Source of the DNA: Phoronis australis
Lineage: Eukaryota > Phoronida > Phoronidae
DNA length: 64,000 nucleotides
Direction: 5' to 3'
Assembly (NCBI GenBank): GCA_002633005.1
Contig: NMRA01000001.1
Span: 1,534,198 to 1,598,197, forward strand
Shown in pieces: positions 33,387 through 45,360 of this stretch. The notes under the pieces are model-generated. The model had not been told where the DNA came from, made no database searches, and worked only from the letters and a program-made list of their open reading frames with translations. Position 1 is the stretch's first letter; every line of letters starts with the position of its first letter. The position numbers and the translations under genes were made by a program.

Positions 33387-36300
33387 CTACAAAAGAAAAT
33401 ACAATAACAGTCTTTGATGAGCTCTTGTTCTGGCCAAACAGTCCCTTTACATATTGTCTGTTGTGTAGCTAAACATGGATCTCTTATCATTGGTTCATAT
33501 CTCAATTTGGAAGTCAAAACGAGTGCAGTTAAACGAACAATATTGTTAAATAATGTCTCTGCACGTATGTTGTACTTTGAGATATATATTTATTGTGCAG
33601 AACTTCGCAAAAACTGTGTGTATAGACACTGGCATTCATTCCTAGCAATTATACTATTGGTCACTCTACAAATCATCAAATCGGACTTTAATTTCACTGC
33701 AACTCAACATTAAAGAGCTCCAAATGCCTCTGTAAATGGGACTTAAGTACACTTTTAATTGCTTTGGCAAACGAAGACATTCAACATTTAGTTATTAAGA
33801 CTAGTTATGTTTTTCCACAAGTTAGAGTAAAGATTAAGAACATTTTACAATTTATTACAAGGATGGATTGTAGTGTACAAATGTCACAAAACATGCTAAC
33901 ATTCTCATTATTTGCAAAAAGATTATCATCCATTGAAAAATGGAGAAATTACGACTTTGGCAATTACTTTTCAGCGAAACAAGAGGAGAATTATCGTGTA
34001 TAACTATTCTGTTGTTGAAGTATAGCTGACATTTTTACAAGATACTTACTTTTATGGATTCAACCAGAGATTCTGAAGATTTCATTTTCATCAATCGCTC
34101 TTTGATGGAAGTTCGTCTTTGTAAAACTGGCTTTTCTTTTTCTGTAAATAGTTTTATGATATAATCATTTATCAATTACCAAACTTGTTAATATCGAAAA
34201 AAAGTTGTACAGAATTTAAAGGAATAAAATGACAATCGTAGTTTCACTTAGAAGAACAGTTTAACAACATATTAAGAAAATATTTGCCAAATACAAAAAC
34301 TATATGTCGATTCCTTCTTTTGTGCAATTACTGTTAGAGCTAGTGCACATTTTTCAATTCACTTTCTTATACGAACAACAAAGTAGGCAAAGTGGACTAG
34401 TGTGATAACTGTCCACGTCCTTTACTCAAAGTCATGGTCCAAGTCCCACTGGGGCACACGGTTAGACACTTGAGTCAGGTCTCTATCTCCTCAGCTCGGT
34501 TTAACAAGTAGAGTATAATAATGGTTTCAGGTGATCAGTGCAACGGACCCAAATGAGCGGCCTGCGCACATCTGGTACAACATGTGGTAGACCGCCAGCA
34601 ATTAGTTATTTTCATCGTAATCTATTTTGCCCAGGGTACGCCACGAGCTATGTTGATGAGAATTGGGAATAATGTCGGTTATTATGATGTGAGTAGAAGG
34701 ACTAAAGCAGACTCTGCAAGATAGGCATGGAAAAAACACCACCGGAGTATAAAAGGAATTGTCCTTAATGATGGAACCAAAACAAAAGACTTAAGCATTG
34801 CCTGAACGGCCTACAGAAAATGTAAAAAGAAAAGATCATAAACAAATACAAAGCTCGACAAAGGTCTAACAGGTAACGTATAATGAGAAAAAAATTTTGA
34901 ACAAACAACCGGTATGGAGGGGGGGGGAAACATGCGGAGTAAAAAACGTAGGTCTTGTAGATGACGAGGTAGGTGGATGACTGACCTAGACCACGTTATA
35001 CCGAACAGCGGAAATATGATTGACCAATCAGGTGTCGAGAAGCGAAACATATGAATATGAAAGTAGACCCTTGAGGTTATTTTGCGGATGGTTGTCAATC
35101 GTGGGTATCTAGTTGACCTGTGTAAGTAAACACAGTTTAACAAAGGGTTTATTGTCATGGGTTAGAAGATAGTTGTTTTAATACCCCCTATGGATTCTGG
35201 ATAGCCTGAGCATGGACTGTGCATTTCACCCTGGGATATTGCCTAAGACATTTCCCCCTCAATATGACGATGGGTGAATATTTTATAAGGCCACGTATTT
35301 TGCCCTCTCGTGTGGGTACTTTGTCATATTGGTGTTATCATCGTGGGTCACAGTAAACAAAAGCATCATCAAAGGTGAGTAAGGGTTCAGCCAAAGTGGT
35401 ATTGTCTGTATGGGATTTTTCATCATTTTGTATTGTCTCGGGTGTCCACTAAACCCTTTAACTATTTACTCAGGAGTTGCACCTCCTTTCCAAACACTGG
35501 AAAAGCTTCACAAGTTTACATGAGTAAGAGTGACTACTATGAGCCACCATCTGAACATTCATATGCACACTGCTCACCTGGGTCCTCTCTTGGACTAGTA
35601 GCGATGACTTCATCAGCCTCGTCGATGTCGAGCACCCCTTGGGACCCCTCTTCATTCTCCAGTACCAAGTTGATGTGATCATTATCCTTTTCTCCATTCT
35701 CTACCGTTTCCATGGTTTCAGCCACGTTGCCGTTGTTGTTCGCGTTGTCGTCTGCTTTCACTTTATTCATGTTTGCCTGCTTCTTGTTCTCTGTTAGTAC
35801 GTCAGCTCGCAATTCTTCGACACCGTTGTCCGTCACTGTCGTAATCTCACTCTGGTTATCATCCGCCACTATCGGCTGAGGAACAGACACAGCGTTGCGA
35901 TTTTCCTTACCTTAGCAAAATAAGAACATGAATTGTCAAAGAATGCACTATAACCCAAACAGAAATATTTTAATACTGAAACACCTTTTGACGGCATAGA
36001 ACTCTTCAGATGTAAAGATCTATTTGACCAAGTTGAGACGAAAGATGATTTTCCCTATGAACAACTAGTTTCAAACTACCACATCTGCTTAGCTGCGTCT
36101 TTAAAAACAAGTGAATGCACAGAATTGTGGAAAGATTTAATTCAATACTTTCCGTACTGAAATTTCACACCACAATCAACGAGAGATGACTGACATCCGT
36201 TGACTTGCGCCTCAAGTATCCGTCACACAACATGAACTAAATGTAGAAAGTCTCAACAATGAAAGAGACTCAAATTAGAAATGCAAAAATAGACAACCAT

Positions 36301-39300
36301 TCGGAGAAAGGCGGTATATGTAACACAACTGGTTACCATGGCTACAGCAACTAACCTCTACTGTAGTGTACTCACCTTTTGATGGCTGGCCGAGGTCTAT
36401 GTACATATCCTGGAAAGCAAGAAAGACAAAATAGAAAACTCAACACTGGCTGCAATGTCAAGCAAACATCTTTAAAGATACTTGTTATTGTTATCAATCA
36501 ATTGTCTTAAAAAAGATTTTTCATGAAAACTAATCCTTCTCTGAAAATCAAACACGTATCCGACGAGCGCAGGGCACGCATGAAGGCCCTTTTCACTGAT
36601 TACCTGGAACCATTTTTGTGCTTTATTAATATATAGTTAAAACCAGAGGAGCTAGAAACCTTTACTCAGGGGTCTAGCAGTGTGGCCCAGTGAGACTTGA
36701 ACCCACGACCTCCAGTAAAGAAAGTGGGAGCTAACACTAGGCCACACTGCCTCCTCCAATCATTCATTATCAAGTGACAACAAATTTTTATGTATTTTTT
36801 GCTTTGAGCCTAGATTTGATTTTTGAATTCTTAGTGTCAAAATGTAGGGAAGCTTAGCTCGGATTTTTATTTACCATCGGAGAACAGAGAAATATCAAAA
36901 ATCAATCCCTTTTCAAAAACAAGTGAAGTGAGACAGCTGATTCACTCCTGTTCACAGAAAAAAAACATGATAAATCAAACACAGGATTTCCCTGGGCATA
37001 AACTATAAAATAAGGTGCAGAAGTTCCCTTTAATTGGCCCAAACACAAAGAAATCAATGTTCAAAACTGCCAACCCGTTAAAAATCAAAAGGCTGCCACA
37101 CAGGATATATGTGTTTTAAGAAATGCTATGGGAAGTGAAGAAAACAAAGATACAACTTTACAACATGACCTGGAATGTGTTACAACACGACTGGTTAATA
37201 ACACCGAGTACGGGCGAATCACGAAGTAGTGAAGAGTAGAACTCCACACACTTTACAATTTATCGTCTGCAAAACACTAATACCAACAACCAAACAATGC
37301 TGGAATTCTGTTCCATTAGGTTGTGGTTGACAAATCGGGTGTCGCAACTGTAATCACTGTACACAGTTCACGGTAACAATAGATGGTACTAACAAAATCA
37401 TAGCTGAAAGTGAAAAAATTTCTAGGTGTAGCAAGCGGCGGGTCAGGGGTTAAGCCGGTTCATTGACTGCGACCCTAGCCAAGTCATTGAAACACATGTA
37501 TGTACTCCCAGTCGGAAGGACAATTCCTGAAAAAACTTCTTAACGGATCCATCTTGAGCGGCGACGAATTCCATATCCACATTACTTCAAATGGAGATGA
37601 ACCCCAACCTTATTCCCCAACTCAACATATCATGCGGTGAGACAGACTTACAGTACTGTCTCAAGGTCAGTTGAGTGCTCACGCGAGAGTTAGCCCTACA
37701 GTCTGTTTTATTCTACAAACTTTGATAAAAACACGACTACACTTTTTGTTTGCAAGCTTGATACTGGTACACTCGTAATTTTGGAAGTCTCCTTTCTTCA
37801 GGTGTGCAGGTACGACATAAAACACCGAGAGACATAACAAACAAACAAATTAAAACACTAGCTATATTTCGAGACTGCATTGTCTCAGCATCAGGCAATG
37901 AGAGGAATGTTCGTTATCAAGCTTGCAAACAAAAAGCCTAGTCCTGTTGTTAATGAACTTTGTGTAAACGAAGGGCTGCTACCAAACTATACTGTGTTAC
38001 TTATAAACATTTGTTAAGTTCTAATGTTACAACTTCAAAGAGCATTTACAAGATTTTAACTTCAGTATTAGTTACGACAGCTAAATGCAATTTACAATTG
38101 CCCAGTTAAAAATATAATTATTAACAAAAAGTAACTGGGTTTACTTTGCATTGCCCAAGCGTATTTTTACAAAACTTGCATCGTGTGGTTGAAAGTTCTA
38201 GACACGTCAAGTTTTTCATAAAAATCCCTCGGCAAGCCTCTATTCATATGTGTCAATAGTTCAGGTTGACAATTTGACCTTAAAGTAAAATATAACCAGT
38301 TTTGGATCAAAATAATTACCAAATATATCACCTTCCTTTTGCAAAGGTTTCTTATATTGCTAAGAAAGCCCACAATTTCTCAAAATATTTTTACAATCTC
38401 ACAAGCTAGGGAATAGAATTAATATCAAAGTGTTAAAATTCATTTCTTCCAACTTTCTCTTCTATGGAAAAATGAAAATTTCATTTGCCCCGTGTGTCAT
38501 GTCCTGAACTGGTGAGATTTTACCATAATCTAATACCACGGCCGTCCCGCACTACATGGCGATCGAAATTCACTTTGTTGCGGAGATAAAAGCACGTAAC
38601 TCTCGTTTTGAAAATCAGGCACATTTTCGTTAGGCTATCTCTCACTGAAGTCAGAAAGGCAAAGAATTTCACTTCACACATCCAAGGGTATTTGTCCAGT
38701 TTAGCAAATTTTCTCACGTCGAAGTTGCAGCCCACAGCACAGCCGTAATACCTTGTTGGCATTCTAAGGATCAATAGAGTAATGCAACCAAGAAAAACTT
38801 TTAAACAACAACAAATAACATGTAAAACTCCAGAGGCATGCACCTCGCAGATGTTTATAGCATTGTAGGTAAATACAGCAAAATAACACAGAGTGTCACT
38901 GTGTAAACTGGGTCACCCCTATTTAGTGACTGTTAAGTACTTAAATGGTCCCAATAAACTACAAAGGGGGTGTTGCATAATCTTCACAAGCCAATGTAGA
39001 TGAAGTTCTGTTGAATGGAAGGCATTACAAAAAAACAACAATAACTTATCTTAGTAGTTGTAAATTACGGAAATATTTCAACAAATTTGAAAATTTCACG
39101 TTTTTGCTAAGTATTTTATGTACGGTAAAAATTCTCTTCACTTTGGGACACAATATGGCGGACAGGTGAAATGTGGATTTGTCACAATTTCTCAACAAAA
39201 ATTTCAGCAAAAATTAGTTTGCTTTGAATAAGGTTTGTGTAGCGTAGCTATTACCAAACAACACGTGGTAAGATTTTGAGCATTTGTAACAGTGTGGTAA

Positions 39301-39624
39301 GACTGGCAAAATAGTAATATGTCAACTTTAGCAATTATTTTGTCTCAATTTGAATTGAACATATTAACAATGTGCAGTTCCAACAAAAAATGAATATTAA
39401 CAGTAAGGCTTAGTCCTTAATACCATAGCAATGCACAAGGCAAGAAACATTTACCAAAACATTTCTTACCTTTTTCACACAGTCTGCTAGATTGTCAGGG
39501 CCTTCCGGTGTCGCCAGATCTCTTGGAGAGTTGGAACGGCGGACACGTGACAACGACTGAGACACCAGACCTGCCCCTGGTATAGCTAGAATTTTAGAGC
39601 TGCCTTGTAAAGAGCTGAACTGTT
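33240..39624 (-). CDS. Unrecognised protein, C-terminal five exons (gene span, 3' part)
   Basis: Exons 39470-39624, 36376-36409, 35578-35910, 34050-34141 and 33240-33386 join in phase to 252 residues and a TAG stop. All have GT-AG borders. The product is soluble-looking, with no membrane segment: a Ser/Arg-rich stretch (QSLSRVRRSNSPRDLATPEG), a 110-residue acidic Asn/Glu-rich linker, a basic motif RRTSIKERLMKMKSSESL that resembles an AGC-kinase site (RRTS), and a charged helical tail (FEHLIEEHNQIIEEITTMKE) likely to form a coiled coil. The family was not recognised. The 5' exons lie to the right, possibly beyond the window. The 3' untranslated region would run toward 29.8 kb. Confidence 0.7.
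34050..34141 (-). CDS. Unknown gene, penultimate exon (RRTSIKERL motif)
   Basis: 92 bases between TATTTACAG and GTAAGT. It encodes EKEKPVLQRRTSIKERLMKM, then KSSESLVESIK. The phase (one base carried in, 0 out) fits both neighbours. RRTS is a possible basophilic-kinase site. Confidence 0.7.
34405..34625 (+). repeat. tRNA-derived SINE, copy 2
   Basis: Shares the body of the SINE at 30600: AAGTCATGGTCCAAGTCCCA, TTGAGTCAGGTCTCTATCTC, GATCAGTGCAACGGACC and a GTAGACCGCCAGCAATTAG tail. The tRNA-like head is degraded or truncated. Confidence 0.6.
35578..35910 (-). CDS. Unknown gene, acidic linker exon
   Basis: 333 bases between TTTTGCTAAG and GTGAGC. It encodes a low-complexity acidic stretch with ADDNANNNGNVAETMETVEN and ending near VIATSPREDP. 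It is likely disordered. The real exon extends upstream of the in-frame GTG at 35890. Confidence 0.65.
36376..36409 (-). CDS. Unknown gene, 34-base micro-exon
   Basis: It lies between TTGCTTTCCAG and GTGAGT and encodes DMYIDLGQPSK plus one base. Its phases match the exons on both sides, which supports it despite its length. Confidence 0.6.
36635..36760 (-). repeat. tRNA-derived SINE, copy 3 (5' part, minus strand)
   Basis: Read on the minus strand: GGAGGAGGCAGTGTGGCCTA, then box B-like GTGGGTTCAAGTCTCACTGG and the TAGACCCCTGAGTAAAGGTT region. Head and box spacing agree with copy 1. Only the first half is present. Confidence 0.65.
39470..39624 (-). CDS. Unknown gene, Ser/Arg-rich exon (most upstream found)
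   Basis: 155 bases between TTGTCTTTACAG and GTAAGA. Only one frame is open: it encodes QFSSLQGSSKILAIPGAG, then LVSQSLSRVRRSNSPRD and ends DNLADCVKK. It needs an upstream exon ending with one spare base, which was not identified. Confidence 0.65.
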
Positions 39625-41560
39625 CTGTAAAGACAAGATGGAAATAACACTGAGTGAAGGTATTCCAGAGATTAGTAGAGGGCTTCGCTATTCATGACAT
39701 TGTTTCTCAAAGTGTAACTGTTAGAGTATGGCCAGTCCATATTGAAATTTACTAACCCGCCACACAGTGAGCATTGGCTGACAAGCATACAGTGTCACTT
39801 ATAGAGCCCAAGTAATGCGGACGGGAGGTTTCAACCAACTGGTAAAAAACGTTTTAACACCTTTCTTGCCATAATGTCGGGAAAGTGTACTAATGTCTTA
39901 GGAGAAATGGCAGTCCTTTTGATATATCAATGGATCCATACATTTTCTACTGCTAAGAAATATCCGTGACCATTAGTCAGTTGCTGCAGGTGATGAAGTG
40001 GGAGAATTTCGATCCCAGCCGATGTCAAAAAGCTAAAATAAACTAGTGAACTAGTAAACTACCGTAATCAAATAATGGGAGGGGCTGACAGTGGGAGGGG
40101 CTGACAGTGGGAGGGGCTGACTGTGGAATTTAATCTTCTGCTTTTAAATTAATGAACCACTATGTAATAATTAAACTTCCGTCTACCAAATCTGAATCAG
40201 GATCAATCAGAATTCACTTTCTTGCTTTCAATACTCAGGAGAGCGTCAATATGAAAAGTTCCCTATTTAGTGTTCATTTAGTTCATCATAACTACCACCT
40301 CGTTTCTGCATATAATAGCCCAATTACCAGATCTCAAATCATTTAAATACTGTGTGAGATCGATTTGAGTGACAGCGTTGTAACCTTGTTGTAAACAAAT
40401 CATGCTGCTGAAGTGGATTCTACAAAATCTGTTTTTTCGCATTTCGTATTTGAAGTTAATTAAAGAAAAGATGTTTTTCTAAATATATCAGAAATATTAC
40501 AAAAATGGCCAATATAAATAAGGTCTAAAATATCCTTTAGTAAGCAGAGACACCATGAATAAGGATGGGAAGCATATTATGAAGATGGTAAAGACTTGAT
40601 TTTTTTTCGATGTCTACACATTGTTCCACCTATAAATACTATTGCCACAACCTCATTTCTGTGACCTGCATAAGTCACCACTGCAACCTCAGGTTTTGGA
40701 AAAAATACTAAATCACTGCAAAGTTACCATGCACGCCTCCAAGACTTGCTCAAAATATTTCAGGAAGTAAACGGACGGCAATCAGACATGTTTGGCAACA
40801 AATAGATGAAAGGGACCATTAAGGACTAATGCACAGACATTGTGTCCTCAGATCAGACACTTTAAGAAAGGGGGTTTTAACCTACACAGGATATCACTAG
40901 GCCTCCGAGGTGGTACCGAGCACACAATACACTCATAACTACCTGTGTGACTATAAAAGAGCACGGACAATCCTGGATGTTGCGGCAGATATTTTTGACA
41001 ATTGCCAACCATGCGTCGTTAAATCTGACAATCAAGATTTTTGAAACTCACATACGGGAATCCTTCTTTTGTCGACCTCATCTCCATTTGGAATTTTGCC
41101 AGGTCACGTTTGGGGAGTTGACGTAATCAAGTGTGGAGTCCTGTATCATACTTTTAAGCCAACCATAAAAATTTAATTGACCAATCCAGACCCACAATTC
41201 TTCTTATGCGACCACATGCCGAGACATAGAAGTTGCCACATTGAACTAAGAGTCAGACTGTAACTACAATGAACACAGTCAGGGAACCCCACTTACACCA
41301 AAGGTAGACTGGTCAAAACCTATTACCTAACGCTTTGCACACAGCAAGCCACATGCTGAGATGAGTGACAAGAGGGCCACCAGGAGAGACGGAAACAACA
41401 TCATCTTGCAATCACGAGACCTACTGACGTTTAGTACCCAAATCTAGCAGGCGAGGGACACCCTGAAGTTGAGACAATACTCCGACATTTTCTTGCGTAC
41501 TGTCCTACTGGAGGCGCCACTCTCCTAAATTATCTGTTTCAGTTTTCGGTTAGTGTATCA
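39625..41560. other. No exon recognised; upstream intron of the unknown gene
   Basis: AT-rich, with only short open frames, apart from the small tandem repeat at 40075-40126. Confidence 0.4.
40075..40126. repeat. 16-base G-rich tandem repeat, three copies
   Basis: Unit GTGGGAGGGGCTGACA (last copy CTGACTG). The runs of three to four G in each unit could allow G-quadruplex formation on the plus strand. Confidence 0.75.
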
Positions 41561-42712
41561 TGACGACAAAACAGTCGACCATGATTAGCAGACGACGTAG
41601 TTGCCAGAAATAATGCCCTATAATTTGACTAGGTATCGCCAGTGAATAATGACGTCATTACCTCTGTAAGAGCACAGATTTCGTCCATTGAAAGTTTACA
41701 GAGTTGGTGGTCCATGTACCATAGTCTCTGGTGGTAGCAATAAAAAGGTTGCACAAAGCTGATAGTGCTTGAAAAGATATAATCGCACACCAAATTTCAG
41801 ATAGATGAGATGCCAAAAATATGGCACAAAAATTCAGAGACCAGTCCTCCGAAAATCTCAAATAACTCGAAAACGGTAAGAGCAATGCGGAGCATTGAAA
41901 TGTAGCCATGACAACACCGCTACTGCTGTGCTTCTATGGGTGAATTGAGAAGATTAGGAGAAGCAGAAAACATCAAATCTGTCCAAAAATGGAAAGCCGT
42001 TGTCATATCTTTAATAAAAACCTATTTGTAGAATTTCATGAAAATACATTGATGAACTCCACAGATACAGAGGGAAACATAAAAAACATTTTGTCATAAG
42101 GGGGCACAGTAGTATTTGGATTAGTTCAACACTTGTTACCGTTCGTCGTTGGCTCTATAGGAACACATTGTTCAAATTTCACAAAGTTCCTTCAAAGGAT
42201 TAAGGAGATTGAGCCTCAGACTCCAAAAAAAAAACAAAATCGCCACTAGGGGGTGACACAGAAGTCGGACCTCAGTCCGAAAGTCTATGTCATTCATGGC
42301 CTTCTTATCAGGAACACATCGGTACATGTTCATAATGACCCTTTGAGCGGTATGGCAGATAAAGAGGTGGACGCCAGAAAAAGGATGAAAAGGTAACAAA
42401 AATGCCCACAAGGTGGTGTAAAATCTGTCAAATCCGTCCGAGAATGTAATGGCATCATCGCCTTGTTATTCAAAAAATAATTTCCCGAAAATCCATCTAC
42501 AAACTCCAAAGATATAGAGGCAAACATAAAAACTGAAATTGGTACTATTAAGGTGGCAGTCTAAAACTCATCGTCATTCAATGTGAGCATTACACGAGCC
42601 AGATTTCATTAAGATCATACAAGGCCAGTTTTAATAGGAGATACAGCCACTGACGACTGATGCCCAGACAGAAATGATGGCAATATGCATCCACATATAA
42701 ATATGTTAGCGA
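41560..42712 (-). mobile_element. Old TATGCGCCCACATA-family element, minus strand
   Basis: The right edge reads, on the minus strand, ACATATTTATATGTGGATGCATATTGCCATCAT, matching the start of the element at 17302. The interior holds repeated blocks with ATTTCATGAAAAT, CTAGGGGGTGACA and CTCCANAGATA-type motifs. No transposase frame. The left boundary is approximate. Confidence 0.5.
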
Positions 42713-45160
42713 ATAAAAAGTGATGACACACTCAAAATAGCCCAAAGACTGATCAATTGACAAAAAAATTTAAAAATCCCACCCAGAAAATGCCATCTTG
42801 AGTGTGATTTTAACCAAAAACAATAGGCTTCGAGCCATTCACAAGACAAATGCTGTGTGTAAATTTCACGTTGATCCGGTAAGAATTGCGATCTGTAGTG
42901 AGCAAACAAAGAAACAAACAAAAAATTATGACAAAGCAACAAACTTGGAGAAATTTCATTTCCCCAAGTAAAAATACAAAATAGGCAGGTAGCCCGATGC
43001 CTTCTATGGTACACCAAGCGTACTTAGGCCGTACAGTTGGACCCACTGGCACTAATCATGTAATTGGAACTGAAGGGGATCTCTCAGCATGGGGTATTTC
43101 CTCCTGAGGCCTTCAAGTCTTCCCGTTTTTCTCAGGAAATTAGAAAGGTCATTGAGCCTGCATGATCTGGTGATGAGGTGCTGTCACTTGAAGTGACTAT
43201 TATAATCCCAACTAGTATAAAGCATTTCACTATTGCTGGTTGGGAAAGCAGATGTTGCACCTAATCAGAAATTACATAGTTCACTGTTTCGCCTTTTTGC
43301 ACCAAACTCCATCTTACGCTTTACTCTGCTTTGGGTTATCAGTTTCTGGCTGACAAAAACTGGAAATTCAGTGTGGAGGCTTAGATCAACGAGAACAAGC
43401 AGTGAATTACGTAATTCTACAGATTCATCATCTCAAAGAAGTTTCAAGAAGTTACCATAGCCGTCTGGGCTACTACCCAGGGTGCCTAAATTAGGGCATC
43501 AAAAAGTCAGGAGGTTAGCGTTAAGCAGCAACAAACCAAAATCCCTTGACAATGTGTTCACTAGCCTGCTCTTGGGTGTATTCATTCTATCTAATGACTT
43601 AAACCCAATGTGTAACCTTTAATTAAAGGCTCAGAACATGAAGTGACTTGGAACAGAGATTTGCGTCAATGTAAAACATAGCTACTGAGGTTTGATACTT
43701 TACACCTAACCTATAATGAATATCACATGATTGACGTAGGTTTTTGGACCTTCCAACTGGAGCCAGCTATTGGTCAGCGATAACACTTACAGCATCACTC
43801 ATCTTTGCAACACAGTTTCCAGTTCTTTTTTTGAAACAAAACAATAGCAATAGGTGGAAGAATAAATAACAAAATGACATTATTTGTACCTTGACGGGCC
43901 ACAAAAGAAAAGGGTGCCAACTAATGAAGAACCAGAGTATCGATTTCCATGCAAGATGCATTTTGGTTGAAGTCCTCACAACTGGGCTTGTGATACACAG
44001 TTCCTATATCAGCATGCAGTAAAACGTATCAGCAGCAACAATTTATGAAAAAGAAACACGACAATGGGTCAATAGACCCACAAAACCGTTTGAGTTAGTT
44101 CCGTGGTCCTTTTTGATTACCATGCTATAAACGTGCCCTTTAAAACAGGCGATACATTTGGAAAAAATCTTTTGAATTTCTCCAATGCCAGTGGTCAGCT
44201 CCCTTCTAATCCCCACATTACAGCGTCTGAGACGCTCGGAGGGGGGGGGGGGCTAGTCATCAATAGCTATTCTAATTACTAGATCACTAGGGCACATAGT
44301 GAGGGTAATTCCTGTTTCTTATCAGATCATATCTGTTTCTCCATTTTCTTTTCTTTTTTGGACAAGAAAACTGATAGAAACCATAAAATCTGAACAGAGG
44401 AGTAAAAATCAGACTATGCTGGTTCTTGAATTTTCAACATTGGTCAAGTAATTACGATTTTGTCAACAAAAATCCAACCCTGGAGCTCTATTCATTGGAG
44501 AGAAGTAATTTCAGCATGGCTTATCGGCTAATTATATGCATCACCGACTCACAATAGAAGCCGTGGGCCTCAAAGAATGTGGATGAGACACCAATCCTGT
44601 TGGGGAATTCTCCTAATTAAAGGGCATGGTCAAGATACGGCAATTTTGCAGAATGTCATCTGTGTTTTCTGCTAATGACTGTCATTACCAGGCTAGTGAT
44701 GGGTGCAACAACCAAACACTAAATCCACAGTTGGCATCTACATCATTCTTCACTGTTAGGTCCACCTGTAGATGGCATTAAATTTATCAACTGTTGTTGC
44801 GATCATCATGGTTGAGATCAGCTGCTCTGCAATGCCTTGTGCTAGAATCTGACTGCAGTGCGTATTCACTGTGACCATAGAAAATAAGGTTCGCAATTTT
44901 TCATGTGCCAATTAGTAAAGCAATCACAGTATGTCAATGAAAACGTTTAGCCACTAATGACGATGAGCGAGCTCACAAAATATCTCTGTAACAGACAAGG
45001 GAAACTTACGCCTAATGACTTATACTATAGTAGACTAATGCATGGGCACTTGAACTGTGGCAAGAAGATCAGGAACAATGATTTGCACTACTTCCAAGAG
45101 GTGGGGTAAGTTTCCACATCTATCAAAAGCTGCTAAGTATTGTCCAGACAGTCACTAATG
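42713..45160. other. No gene recognised
   Basis: AT-rich intronic or intergenic sequence. A G-run sits near 44240-44252. A weak minus-strand candidate (ATGAGTGATGCT before GTAAGT near 43800) does not fit the phase of the known downstream exon. Confidence 0.35.
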
Positions 45161-45164
45161 TGCC

Positions 45165-45360
45165 ACAAGTTAAAGTGCCCAACTGCACTCAGCTGTGGAG
45201 GCAAATGAAAGTACCAAGTAAACTCAACTTGCGCAAGTTAAAGTGCCCAACTGCACTCAGCTGTGGAGGCAAATGAAAGTACCAAGTAAACTCAACTTGC
45301 GCAAGTTAAAGTGCCCAACTGCACTCAGCTGTGGAGGCAAATGAAAGTACCAAGTAAACT
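45165..45360. repeat. 68-bp tandem repeat, nearly three copies
   Basis: Period is exactly 68 bases, judged by AACTGCACTCAGCTGTGGAG at 45181, 45249 and 45317, with no visible differences between units. Such perfect identity indicates a very recent expansion or an assembly effect. Confidence 0.85.

Noticed and set aside
43780-43815. Minus-strand ATGAGTGATGCT before GTAAGT as a first exon of the unknown gene
   Set aside because: It ends in phase 0, whereas the exon at 39624 needs one base carried in; no other support.
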